A stretch of DNA of 64,000 bases. It comes from Deinococcus taeanensis. GTDB taxonomy: Bacteria > Deinococcota > Deinococci > Deinococcales > Deinococcaceae. Of the stretch, positions 9,761 through 19,139 are shown in pieces. Within the stretch, counting starts at the first letter, position 1. Each line of letters opens with the position of its first letter. The DNA lies in assembly GCF_020229735.1 (NCBI RefSeq), contig NZ_CP083458.1, forward strand, positions 310,001 to 374,000, in the 5' to 3' direction. The translations under genes were made by a program, and so were the position numbers. The notes beneath the pieces are model-generated. The model ran no database searches. It saw only the letters and a program-made list of their open reading frames with translations, and was not told the DNA's origin.

Positions 9761-9766
9761 TACAGT
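9761..9766 (+). promoter_or_regulatory. -10 box (TACAGT) for the LacI-type regulator
   Basis: TACAGT ends 6 nt before the ATG at 9773, the spacing that gives leaderless transcripts in Deinococcus. The same box and distance occur before the gene at 34478. No clear -35 is present. Confidence 0.5.
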
Positions 9767-9772
9767 GACGCC

Positions 9773-9820
9773 ATGGTCCTCACCCTCCGCGCGCGCCCCA
9801 GCCCGGCCGGCCATGGGTAA
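9773..9820 (+). CDS. Possible 15-aa leaderless leader peptide overlapping the regulator start
   Basis: ATG at 9773 lies at the predicted transcription start and opens a 15-codon frame (MVLTLRARPSPAGHG) ending at TAA 9818-9820, five bases past the regulator ATG at 9813. The arrangement would let ribosomes that terminate on the leader restart on the regulator. It could also be chance; only spacing supports it. Confidence 0.3.
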   Translation: MVLTLRARPSPAGHG

Positions 9821-10853
9821 ACCGGGCGCGCCGGCCGCCACCATCTATGACGTCGCCCAGCGGTCCGGGGTGTCATACCAGACCGTGTCACGCGTCATCA
9901 ACAATCACGCCAACGTGGCGGCCGCCACGCGCGAACGGGTCCTCAAAGCCATTGAGGACCTCAACTACCGTCCCAGCCTCCTTGCCAAAAGTCTCGTCAC
10001 CCGCCGCTCGGGTCTGCTGGGCGTCGTGGCGTACGGCACCGAACAGTTCGGCCCGGCGCAGGTGGTGCAGAGCATTGAACGCAGCGCCCGCAGCCAGGGC
10101 TACGAGATCCTGCTCGTCTCCCTGCGGGAATTCGAGCAGCCGGCCATGCTCAGTGCCGTTGCCCGGCTTCAGCAGTTCGGGGTGGACGGCATGGTGCTCC
10201 TCTCCCCGTACGACGCGCATGACGTCGTGCGCGGCCTCACCTGTCAGGTGCCGTTCATCCTCGTGGACGCCACGGCCGACGTGGACGGCACCACCGTCAG
10301 CATCGACCAGTTTGAGGGCGCCGTCATGGCGGTCGAACACCTTCTCAGCCTGGGGCACCGTCAGGTGCTGCATCTCAGCGGCCCGCGCCCCTGGAGCGAC
10401 GCGGAACTGCGCTACCAGGGGTACGTTCACACGCTCCAGCGGCACGGCCTGCCGGTCCTGCCGCGCTTCGAGGGCGACTGGAGCCCAGGCAGCGGTTACG
10501 CGGCGGCCCAGCAGGCCCTGGCGTCCGGTGAGGGGTTCACCGCGATATTCGCCGGGAATGACCAGATGGCCCTCGGCGCCCTCAGCGCCCTGAAAGCCGC
10601 AGGCCGGAACGTGCCCGGGGACGTGGCCCTTGTGGGCTTCGACGACACGCCGGAAGCGGCCTTCTTCGACCCGCCCCTGACCACTGTCGTGCAGGACTTC
10701 GGGCTGCTGGGCCGCAAGAGCCTGGAGGAACTGCTGCGCCTGATCGAGCAGCCCCAGTCACACCGCCGGCACATCGTGTTCCAACCGCAAATGAGGGTGC
10801 GCGCCAGCGCTCCTGCCCCTCTCCCGGGGCAGGCGAGCAGAGGACCCAGCTGA
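9813..10853 (+). CDS. LacI-family transcriptional regulator (probable arabinose regulon repressor)
   Basis: A 346-aa LacI/GalR regulator. The N-terminal helix-turn-helix reads TIYDVAQRSGVSYQTVSRVI (residues 9-28) and the hinge helix ends at NYRPSLLAKSL. The periplasmic-binding-protein-like effector domain ends with VALVGFDDTPEAAFFDPPLTTV. ATG 9813 is preferred over the in-frame GTG at 9765 because the usual short LacI N-terminus follows it. The gene directly follows the arabinose operon with its own promoter. Operators O1 and O2 have the LacI-type central CG, so it is the likely repressor, relieved by arabinose or a metabolite. Confidence 0.88.
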   Translation: MGKPGAPAATIYDVAQRSGVSYQTVSRVINNHANVAAATRERVLKAIEDLNYRPSLLAKSLVTRRSGLLGVVAYGTEQFGPAQVVQSIERSARSQGYEILLVSLREFEQPAMLSAVARLQQFGVDGMVLLSPYDAHDVVRGLTCQVPFILVDATADVDGTTVSIDQFEGAVMAVEHLLSLGHRQVLHLSGPRPWSDAELRYQGYVHTLQRHGLPVLPRFEGDWSPGSGYAAAQQALASGEGFTAIFAGNDQMALGALSALKAAGRNVPGDVALVGFDDTPEAAFFDPPLTTVVQDFGLLGRKSLEELLRLIEQPQSHRRHIVFQPQMRVRASAPAPLPGQASRGPS

Positions 10854-11296
10854 TTGACGGCGCCCACCTTGAACCGGCCGGGCAGCGGTCCGGTGAAGAA
10901 AACGGCAGGCCAGGCGCTGCCGGTGCACACCGGAAGGTGAGCCGGACGGCTGCCTGACCCAGAGCTTCCGACAGGTCAGGACGCGGGACGAAGTCAAAGG
11001 GCGGAGCGTCCTGGGCGTGCTTCGGCCGGCATGCATGGTCAGCCTGCTCCGCCGCCTCGCTGGATGATTTCGAGTCAGGTCCCCTGTCCGGGTGGGCCCT
11101 TCAATCACCCGTATATTCGCGTCTGCGCCTCCCGCTGGTGGAATGACGAAACCCGGACTGTTTGCCGGGGTCACGCGCCCAATCACAGGGGGCCAGACCG
11201 CAAGCCCCGCTCCCGCTGCGCCCCTCCCCTGTATGCGAGGGAAGATTCAGTGACTGGAACGGCGAGGATGGAAAGTCGTCGGCTGCGGAGAATTCC
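10854..11296. other. Intergenic region, no convincing gene
   Basis: About 440 bp between the regulator and the serine hydrolase gene. Open frames are short and lack start signals or a recognisable sequence. Only the -10 box at its right edge is clear. Confidence 0.5.
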
Positions 11297-11302
11297 TATC
11301 AT
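11297..11302 (+). promoter_or_regulatory. -10 box (TATCAT) giving a leaderless transcript
   Basis: TATCAT lies 6 nt before the GTG at 11309, so that GTG would be at or next to the transcript 5' end. This spacing decided the start of the following gene. Confidence 0.55.
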
Positions 11303-11308
11303 AACCCC

Positions 11309-12535
11309 GTGCGTACCCTCGCCTTCTGGACCGGCTTGATTTCCATCTGTCTTCTCACCGGGCTCGGCCACGCGGCCGCCGCGTCTGTCACGCCGACATC
11401 CAGCGACGCGGCCCTGACCTGCGCCGCGTTGCCCAGCTCCGCCGTGACACTCCCCCAGGGTGCCGCTCTTTCTCCCGTCCCCCCCCTGCCGATAACCCCA
11501 GCGAACCAGACGCCCGTCGCGCCGGACTCCGTCCCCCCTGCCCCCGCGCCCCTCACGCCTCCGCCCCTGCCGAGCATGGTGAGCGGCCGCGTGAGCTTCT
11601 TCGCGGCGATTTATGACGACAGCGGCCAACCAGTGCGCACCATCACGCTCGGCAATCCCGACGCTGTTCATCCTCTGGCCAGCACCTTCAAGCCGCTGGT
11701 GGTGCGCGCCATCCTGGGCGACGTCGATGGCGGGCGCTTCAAGCTGACCAGCCCGTTCACCACCACGGTTGCCAACCGCAGCATCGAGGGGTACCCCCAG
11801 GGCACCAATCCCCTGCAGGACCTCGTGCGCCGCGCCATCTACGAGAGTGACAACACGGCCGCGGACATCCTGCACCTCGCTTACGGTCCAGCCCGGCTGG
11901 CGCGGGAAGTCAACAGCCGGAGCCCCTGCACGAAGGTGCTGCTGACCACCAAGGCCTGGTGGGCCGCGCAGTCCGGGCAGACGCCGCAGGTGATGCCGCT
12001 TGACCCCCGGACCGGCAACGTACTGCCCCGCGCCGCGGCCTACGCGCAACTTCCGTTCGAGGAGCGCGTCGCGTTCGCCCAGCGTCTGATTCAGGAATCG
12101 CAGACACTGAATGCCCCGGCGATGAACAAAAAGCTCGACCAGTATTTCCTCGGCCCGTCCTACACGCCGGACCTGGAGGTCTACATCCAGAACACCAGCA
12201 CCGCCTGGGCCTACAGCGACCTGATGCTCAGGACTCTCTCCGGCGACGGGCTTCAACCCGTCACGCGGGCGCTGTTCCGCACAGTCATGGCCACAGGCTG
12301 CTGCCAGCCCAAGGTGCCGAAACTCAAGCCGGCCTACTGGGCCGCCAAGGCAGGCAGCGGGTGGCGACTGATGACCATGACCGGCTACGTGGAAATGCCG
12401 GACGGGTACAACATGGCCTACACCTACCTCAACGACCGAAGCACCACCACCTACGCCGGCAACATGGAGAAACAGATGCGGCCGGTGCTCGGCTGGATTG
12501 AACAGAACCTCCTGATTCTTCGCTGGCGGCCATGA
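11309..12535 (+). CDS. Secreted serine hydrolase of the class A beta-lactamase fold
   Basis: A 408-aa protein with a signal peptide (residues 1 to about 25) and a proline-rich linker to about residue 90. The three active-site motifs of the class A beta-lactamase family are present: Ser125-x-x-Lys128 in STFK, Ser180-Asp-Asn182 in SDN, and Lys347-Ala-Gly in KAGSGW. The GTG at 11309 is chosen because a TATCAT box lies 6 nt upstream and the signal peptide begins there; the frame is open further upstream. It could be a beta-lactamase or a D,D-peptidase-like enzyme; the long linker and KAG instead of KTG/KSG argue against a classical resistance enzyme. Confidence 0.72.
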   Translation: MRTLAFWTGLISICLLTGLGHAAAASVTPTSSDAALTCAALPSSAVTLPQGAALSPVPPLPITPANQTPVAPDSVPPAPAPLTPPPLPSMVSGRVSFFAAIYDDSGQPVRTITLGNPDAVHPLASTFKPLVVRAILGDVDGGRFKLTSPFTTTVANRSIEGYPQGTNPLQDLVRRAIYESDNTAADILHLAYGPARLAREVNSRSPCTKVLLTTKAWWAAQSGQTPQVMPLDPRTGNVLPRAAAYAQLPFEERVAFAQRLIQESQTLNAPAMNKKLDQYFLGPSYTPDLEVYIQNTSTAWAYSDLMLRTLSGDGLQPVTRALFRTVMATGCCQPKVPKLKPAYWAAKAGSGWRLMTMTGYVEMPDGYNMAYTYLNDRSTTTYAGNMEKQMRPVLGWIEQNLLILRWRP

Positions 12536-13230
12536 GTCACCCGGAGCGCCTCTCCTTCGCCGGGCAGAGTCAACCGCCGCGCCGTCCGGTCACAAGTTCG
12601 CCGTGCTGTACACCGTGCGCTGCACCGGCTCGCCGCTGTTCGAAGCCGGCGCGGACGTCACCCCGAGTGAACGTCCTGCGGCTGCCAGCGGCAGCGGCAC
12701 GCCCCTCATCCGGTGGACAGCGCGCACCCGCTGCTGCCTGACCCGGTATTCTGCCTGAGCCATCCTCCGGCTTGTCCCGCCCGGTTCGTGCTGGCGCTCC
12801 ACCACCAGGATGACGCCCTGGCGATGCGCCCGGCCCATCACCTGTCGGTTCTGAACGCTGATCAGCCCGCCCTAAGTGCGCCGGATCTGCGTTTTCTCTC
12901 GCCGGGAATCGACGCGGCTGACACGCTGGCGGAGGACGCGGCCTCGCCTGAGTCCGCAGTCTGGCTCTCCTGCACGTGACAGCGGGCTTGACCGGGAGGC
13001 CGCGCACCTCTTACAGCCGTCTGACGTTCCGGGCAGAGCGCCGTTCCTTCAAAGCGCAGGAATCTTCGGGTGTCAACAGATGCCCTGGCCGGTTCAGACG
13101 CGCTGGGAGCAGGAATCTGGACTCGATGCACCCGCCGGGACGTGGTAAGCGTGGTGTCAGAAGGCCGCCCTTATTGTTTGTTCACGGAAGGCCACACGGT
13201 CCTTGCCCCTCCCCACCGTCAAGGAGACCT
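12536..13230. other. Intergenic region with an unconvincing open frame
   Basis: About 700 bp. A GTG-started frame at 12713-12979 (88 codons) has plausible codon use and may be the end of a decayed gene, but it resembles no family known to me and no ribosome site precedes it. A 69-codon frame overlapping the hydrolase stop at 12532 has low-complexity composition. A Shine-Dalgarno (AAGGAG, 13221-13226) for the next gene ends the region. Confidence 0.4.
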
Positions 13231-16200
13231 GTGACCCAGCCGGACTTCACCCCTGCCCTGAATGCTGCCGCGTCTACGGCCAGCGAAACACTGTTCCGCA
13301 CGCTGCTCAATCACAGCGCGGACATCGTGGCTCTGGTGGATTCGCAGGGCTTCATCCTGTACCACAATCCGGCCGCTCGCCAGCACCTGGGGGAAGTCCT
13401 CACCCCGGCCGGGCAGGCTCCCTGCCCACTCTCGATGTGGGACGCCATTCACCCGGACGACGCGCCGAACGTGCGCCGGCTGGCGTTCGAGCTGCTGCCG
13501 GCCGGAGTGACGATCACGCTGCCGCCTTCCCGCGTGCGGCACGCGAACGGCAGCTGGCGGTGGCTGGAGGGGTCCGCAATCAATCTCTGCCACGACGAAC
13601 GCGTGCGTGGCGTGTTGATCCGAGCCGCGGACGTCACGGCCCGCGTGGAGCACACGCAGCATGCGCAGACCGTGATGCAGTTGGCCGAGTCCCTCCTCAC
13701 CACACGGTCCCTGGGGGACGTCCTGCAGGTGCTTCTTCACGAGGCGCTGCCCGCACTGGGTGCCTCGGCGGGCGGCGTGGCCCTGATTACCAACGGTGGG
13801 CAGGACCTGGAAGTCAAGGGCTCTGTGGGGTACCGCCCACACGTCGGGCACGCGTGGCGGCGCGTGCCGCTCAGTGCGCCACTGCCCATGACGGACGCCC
13901 TGCGGGAGGGCCGCGCGGTGTTCCTCACGCAGAGTGACCTTGACCAGCAGTACCCGCATCTGCGCCATGCCCTTCCGCCCGGCATGGGCAGCACCGCCGC
14001 ACTGCCCATGACCGGACCGTCCGGCCCACTGGGGGTCCTGGTCGTCAATACGGCGTCGGGCGAGGCCTTCAGCGCCGCCCGGCAACAGGCGATGCAGCGC
14101 GTGGCAAGCCTGTGTGCCCACGCCCTGGAGGGAACATTCGGAGCGGCCGGGCGTGAGGAGCCCGATCTGGCCGACCGGTTCCTCACGCGGTACGCGTCGG
14201 AAATCACGACCGTGCTCGCGCCGGACGGAACCATCCTGTTCGACACGGATATTGCCACGCGTCTGCTGGGTTATCCCCTGAACGAGCTGATCGGCCGGCA
14301 GATCCTGGAGCTCATCCACCCCGACGATCAAGGGACGGTCGCCCAGGCGATGCAGCAGGCCCTCCAGAACCGGGAATCCACGGTTACGGTCACCTACCGG
14401 TTCCTGCACCGTGACGGGCGGTGGGTATGGCTGGCGTCCACGGGAGCCGATCATACGCACGACCCGCAGGTGCGCGGGCTGCTCGTCAATTCGCGGGACG
14501 TGACCGCGCAGCGCGAGGCGGAACTGGCCCTGGAGCGGCAGCAGGACGCTTTCCTGCAGCTGTTCGAGGACAATCCCCTGCCCATGTGGGTCTACGACGT
14601 GGAGACCCTCGCCTTCATGGAGGTGAATGACGCTGCGCTGCGCCGGTACGGGTATGACCGCGCCGCGTTCCTGAGGATGAAGGTCACTGACATCCGTCCG
14701 CCGGAGGACGTCCCGGCTGCCCTGCCGGTCCTGCGGGCGGCCACGACGAATCCACACGGTACGCCCAGCCGGCACCTCACGCGGGATGGGCAGCGGCTGG
14801 ACGTTATTGCGCGCGCGCACCTGCTGACCCTGGCTGGCCGCGCCGCAAAACTCGTGGTGATTGAGGACATTACCGAGCGGCGCGCCGCAGAACGCGACCT
14901 GGCGGCCAGCGAACGCAAGTTCCGTCTTCTTGCGGAAAACGCCAGCAACGTCATTGCGACCTTCACGCCGGGCGGGCAGTGCACGTACTTGTCCCCGGCC
15001 TGCCAGGCCCTGCTGGGCATTTCCCCAGACATGTACCAGAGCGTGGATCCCTTCGCGTTCGTGTACCCGGAAGACCAGGAGCAGCTGCGGCACATGCTGA
15101 CGCAGGCCCAGGCCCCAGGGTTCACGGAAACCACCATGACCTACCGCGTCCGCCGCGCCGACCAGGAGGTCCGCTGGGTGGAGACGACGTTCAAGGCGGT
15201 TCGCTCTCCCCTGTCCGGACAGATTCTTGAATTCCAGACGGCCACGATGGACATTCATGCCCGCAAGGCAGCCGAAGAACAGTTGCAGACGCAGCTGGAG
15301 CGGACCCAGCACCTTGTGGACCTGACGGTCGCCCTGGAAGGTCATCACGAACCGCGCGATGTGGCCCGCGAGGCGCTGGAACGCTGCCTGCGCGTCACGG
15401 AGTACACGTGCGGCTGCTACGTGGATGTGCAGCGCGGCACCCTCACGCTGCTTCATGCCAGCGGCTGCTCAAAAGACCTGCTGGACGCCCTGAGGCAGAC
15501 CTATCCCACCCTGAACTTGCTGGGCGAAGCGGGCGACGGCATGCCCCGCGGTGAATCCATACACCACCTGATCGACCATCAGCGGCTGCCGGACGCCCTT
15601 CAGGTGGAGCTGCTCCCTTACCGCAGCGCGTGCGCCATGCCGGTCATGGCCCAGGGTGAACTCGCCGGCGCGTTCCTGCTCCTCTCCCCCACGGCTGAAG
15701 TCACCACCGGCTCCCGCCGCCTGCTGAGGGCCGTGGCTGAGCGCGTCAGCGCGGCGCTGGAACGATCCCAGCATCTTCAGCAACTGGACGCGTCGCGTGA
15801 GGAGACCCTGCGCGCGCTCGGGCTGGCCCTGGAATACCGCGATTACGAGACGAAAGGCCACACCGACCGCGTAACGCACCTCAGTGAGCAGCTCGGACGT
15901 GCCCTGGGCTTCCAGGGCGCTGATCTGGACGCCCTGCGGTGGGGCGCCTACCTGCATGACACCGGCAAGGTTGCCATCCCTGACGCCGTCCTGCTGAAAC
16001 CAGGCAGCTTAAATGCCGACGAGTGGAGCCTGATGACCCGGCACGCCGAGATCGGACACGAAATGTTGTGCCACATCCCGAACCTCCCCCAGACCACCTT
16101 GACGTTGGTGCGCCACCACCACGAGAAATGGAACGGTACCGGCTATCCCGCCGGACTCGCCGGCCCTGCCATTCCACTGGCGGCGCGGGTCTTCAGCGTG

Positions 16201-16374
16201 GTTGACGTCTTCGATGCACTTACCAGCGACCGGCCGTACCGGCCTGCGTGGACGGTGGACCGGGCCCGCGCCTACCTGCTGGCAAACGCCGGGGAACATT
16301 TTGACCCTGAGGTGGTTCAGGCCTTCCTGGCTCTCCCCCTCTGTCCACCCGATGCGCCTGAAACGCCGACCTGA
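13231..16374 (+). CDS. Multidomain PAS/GAF/HD-GYP protein, probable cyclic-di-GMP phosphodiesterase
   Basis: A 1047-aa cytoplasmic sensor. Approximate order: PAS (20-135), GAF (145-300), three PAS domains (310-430, 440-550, 565-690), GAF (695-845) and a C-terminal HD-GYP domain (860-1040). The catalytic HD pair is His909-Asp910 in LHDTGKVAIPD, followed by HAEIGHEML, HHHEKWNG and Gly971-Tyr-Pro in GTGYPAGL, so all metal ligands of the HD-GYP family are present. GTG 13231 follows AAGGAG; the frame is open further upstream through non-coding sequence. There is no transmembrane segment. It should hydrolyse cyclic di-GMP under control of ligands or redox signals sensed by the N-terminal domains. 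Confidence 0.88.
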   Translation: MTQPDFTPALNAAASTASETLFRTLLNHSADIVALVDSQGFILYHNPAARQHLGEVLTPAGQAPCPLSMWDAIHPDDAPNVRRLAFELLPAGVTITLPPSRVRHANGSWRWLEGSAINLCHDERVRGVLIRAADVTARVEHTQHAQTVMQLAESLLTTRSLGDVLQVLLHEALPALGASAGGVALITNGGQDLEVKGSVGYRPHVGHAWRRVPLSAPLPMTDALREGRAVFLTQSDLDQQYPHLRHALPPGMGSTAALPMTGPSGPLGVLVVNTASGEAFSAARQQAMQRVASLCAHALEGTFGAAGREEPDLADRFLTRYASEITTVLAPDGTILFDTDIATRLLGYPLNELIGRQILELIHPDDQGTVAQAMQQALQNRESTVTVTYRFLHRDGRWVWLASTGADHTHDPQVRGLLVNSRDVTAQREAELALERQQDAFLQLFEDNPLPMWVYDVETLAFMEVNDAALRRYGYDRAAFLRMKVTDIRPPEDVPAALPVLRAATTNPHGTPSRHLTRDGQRLDVIARAHLLTLAGRAAKLVVIEDITERRAAERDLAASERKFRLLAENASNVIATFTPGGQCTYLSPACQALLGISPDMYQSVDPFAFVYPEDQEQLRHMLTQAQAPGFTETTMTYRVRRADQEVRWVETTFKAVRSPLSGQILEFQTATMDIHARKAAEEQLQTQLERTQHLVDLTVALEGHHEPRDVAREALERCLRVTEYTCGCYVDVQRGTLTLLHASGCSKDLLDALRQTYPTLNLLGEAGDGMPRGESIHHLIDHQRLPDALQVELLPYRSACAMPVMAQGELAGAFLLLSPTAEVTTGSRRLLRAVAERVSAALERSQHLQQLDASREETLRALGLALEYRDYETKGHTDRVTHLSEQLGRALGFQGADLDALRWGAYLHDTGKVAIPDAVLLKPGSLNADEWSLMTRHAEIGHEMLCHIPNLPQTTLTLVRHHHEKWNGTGYPAGLAGPAIPLAARVFSVVDVFDALTSDRPYRPAWTVDRARAYLLANAGEHFDPEVVQAFLALPLCPPDAPETPT

Positions 16375-16947
16375 CCTGCCTCCCTGTTGGCGGCGCACAT
16401 GAAGGCACCGTCTTCCGGTAGTCGGACGTCTCGGTTGTTGTACAGCAGCGCTGCGTGCTCTTTGCCCTGGTGTGCCGGACTCATCGGCGTTCCGCTGGCT
16501 CCTGATGATCGGTGTCAGCGTTCTCCCAGATGACGTCGGGTCACAGCGCCTCAACGCTTGTGGCGGGCGAGAGGGCCGATCGAGGCGTGGGAGCGGCGCA
16601 GCACCACGCTGCGCCGATCGAACGAGAGGCGTCCCGTTCCATGGTAAAGGGTGACATGAACTCCTCCCTGCCAGGAGCCGCGCAGGTATGTCCGCCTTAC
16701 AGCGGCCCGGAGCCATACTTGCTGTGCCACAGTGAGTGCCCCCGCGTCACCCCGCTGGCGAGCACGCTGCTCGTCACATGACGAGCAGTACTGTGACGAC
16801 CCGCCGCTCAACCCCCACCGGCGTGCACTGAAGCCGCCCCTTCCTCGGACCGGCGCCAGTCAGTCTCCATAAAGCTGAAAGCGCCCCTCCTCAAGACCGC
16901 CGTCTCCCCCGCCGCTGGCGCCTCCGGGCCACACCAACAGGCACCGC
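16375..16947. other. Intergenic region, no gene seen
   Basis: About 570 bp with only short, uncharacteristic frames. Its one clear structure is the inverted repeat at 16767-16788, listed separately. Confidence 0.5.
16767..16788. repeat. 22-bp inverted repeat, a second copy of the par-region palindrome core
   Basis: Arms CTGCTCGTCA (16767-16776) and TGACGAGCAG (16779-16788) around CA. The same arms form the core of the perfect 38-bp palindrome at 34407-34444 near parAB. The centre here is CACATG rather than CACGTG. It is possibly a secondary ParB site. Confidence 0.55.
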
Positions 16948-18690
16948 ATGACCTTCAGGACTTCCGTTGCTCAGGAAACAGAGATGACGAATGGAGAGGC
17001 ACCACACAGCGAGGGCGCCAGAGCACTTACGGAGGCCCGGCAGTTTCGGGCGGATGATGCCGGTGATCCCCTCGCGCCTCACGCTGCGTTCCGCTGGCCA
17101 GAGCTGACCACCTTCCATTGGGGACTTGATGTCTTCTCACCTTCTGCTGCTCGCCTGGCCAACGCCACCTCTGTTCTGGACGGGGGTCACCTGTCCTACG
17201 CCGACCTGGACGCCCAAGCCAGCTGCCTTGCCAATCACCTGCAGCACTTCGGTGTCCGATGGGGCGACCGCCTCCTGGTAATGGTCAAAATGTGCCCGAG
17301 GTATGGGCTGTAATGATCGCCTGCATGAAACTCGGCGCGCCCATCCTGCCGGCCGCCACGCTGCTCGGGACACCGGACGTTCCCGGCCGGGCTTCCTGCG
17401 GCCCCATGAAGGTTGTCGTAACGGAGGAGACCCATGCCGGAAAGTTCGACGGGCTGCCCCCAGCGCTGCTGTGCCTGAATACCAGCGGCGTGGACTCTGC
17501 CAACTGGCTACAGCTCATGGCCGCTCAAAACGCCCCTACACACTTCACTCCTAACCGCGCAATGCTCGCAGCTGACCCCATTCAGCTGTGCTTCACAAGC
17601 GGAACCACCAGCTGGCCAAAGCTGCTGGCATATCCCCACGCCAGCTATCCCGCTAAACACCTCAGTACCCTGTACTACCTGGGCCTGCGGGAAGGTGCCT
17701 GACACTGGAACATCACTTCCCCTGGCTGGGCCAAACACGCGTGGTCAAGCTTTTTCATCCCTGAATGCCAGCGCGGCCGTGTACCTGGACAATAGCCGCT
17801 TCGATGCGCCCGGTAGGCTGGAGAAACTCGTACGGCAGCAGATCATAACCATGTGCGTGCCACCTGCCGTCTGGCGCATGCTGATTCAGCAGGACCTCAG
17901 TGCTCATCCGGCCAAACTGCGTGAAGCGGTCGGCGCGGACGAGCCGCTGAATCCCGAAGTGCTCGAACGGGTGCGGCGCGCCTGGGGCGTGACCATGCGT
18001 GACGGGTCCGGCCGGACAGAACCCACCACGTAGGAACCCGCCGGGGGCACCGGTGATGACGGGCAGCATAGGCCGGCCTCTGCCTGGGTACAAGGTTGTC
18101 CTGCTTGACGAACGCGGCCTAGAGGCGGACGACGGTGAAATGAACCTGCGTCTCGGAACCGCGCGGCCACTCGGGTTGATGGCTGGTTACGACGGTGGCC
18201 CCGCGCGCACGGCGTCCGCACTGGGCGACGGCACCTGCCCCACGGTCGACGTTGCGCGCCGCGATGAGGACGGCTTGCTGTTTTCTGTGGGCTGGGGGAA
18301 CGACGTGTTCAAAAGCAGTAACTACATGGTCCCGCCATTTGAACTGGAGTCGTTCCTCGCCACTCACCCTTAGGGGGCGGAGGCGGGCGTGGTGCCCCGC
18401 ACTCACCCGGAGCGGCTGTCCGTGACCAAGTCGTCTGTAGTCCACGCGCCCGGCGTGACGCCTTCAGCGGACGTGAGGGCGCCCTGCTGGCGTTCGGGCG
18501 CGAAGGCCTGTCTTCTCACCTGTGCATCAAGCGCGTGGAATTTACCGAATTGCCCAAACCATCAGCGGGAAGATACTCAGGGTCGAACTGGCCGCCCCTG
18601 CACGAGACGCTGTCGAACGTGGCCGACGAGGCCCCCTGGAATTCTGGGAGGAGGCTCTCCTGCCCAAGCACCCGATGCCCTCTGATCAGC
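16948..18690 (+). pseudogene. Decayed acyl-CoA synthetase (AMP-forming, ANL family)
   Basis: Fragments of one adenylate-forming enzyme appear in order across shifting frames. They are an N-terminal piece (16948-17313); a piece with the A3 phosphate-loop motif degraded to FTSGTTSWPK (to 17702); the family motif HWNITSPGWAKHAWSS directly after an in-frame stop; NPEVLERVRRAWGVTMRDGSG (to 18033, split by a frameshift); GRPLPGYKVVLLDERG to DVFKSSNY (to 18373); and the C-terminal lysine motif TISGKILRVEL near 18560. At least three frameshifts and stops separate them, so no functional enzyme can be made. The order matches acetate/medium-chain acyl-CoA synthetases. Confidence 0.85.
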
Positions 18691-19139
18691 ACCGACAGCA
18701 GCGAAATGAGCTGAGGGTCGTTCCGGTGCTGTCGGCTCCAGACGTTCCGGTTACCCGTCCACACGAGGACCTCCATGGCACCCACGTTCCTCAGGAGTGC
18801 GCTGGACGGCTTATGAACCGTACCTCTTCATGAGCAGCCCGCCAGGTTTACCCCGCGAGAGGAGCGACGCTCACATGGGGAAGGACGTACCGCACTTCCC
18901 AGGGACCCGCCCGTCCGGTACACGTTCCCGGAGGCGCAGCATCTCAGTTTCGTGATCTGAGGCCACAAGGACCGGCTGAGGCAGGGCGCGCCGAACGCAG
19001 GCGCCGTCCCATCCACCCGATCAGTCCCGTCTCCGACCTGATCTGGTGCTTTTTATGCTGGTGGTCGCCCCGGACGTGCAGCGCGCTGATAGCCACGGAG
19101 GTCAGACAAAACTGGCCGCAGCGCCGTAGAACCCTTTGG
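18691..19139. other. Degenerate intergenic region
   Basis: About 450 bp with no coding frame I can support. It contains an inverted repeat, CCGACAGCA and TGCTGTCGG, near 18690-18740, that may be a remnant of a transcription terminator or a mobile element end. Confidence 0.4.

Noticed and set aside
12713..12979. 88-codon GTG-started frame
   Set aside because: Codon use is plausible but there is no start signal, no neighbour and no recognisable sequence; kept only as a note in the intergenic entry.
13219..15456. 745-codon open frame on - opposite the HD-GYP gene
   Set aside because: The + strand encodes continuous PAS and GAF domains here; the antisense frame has no recognisable motif.
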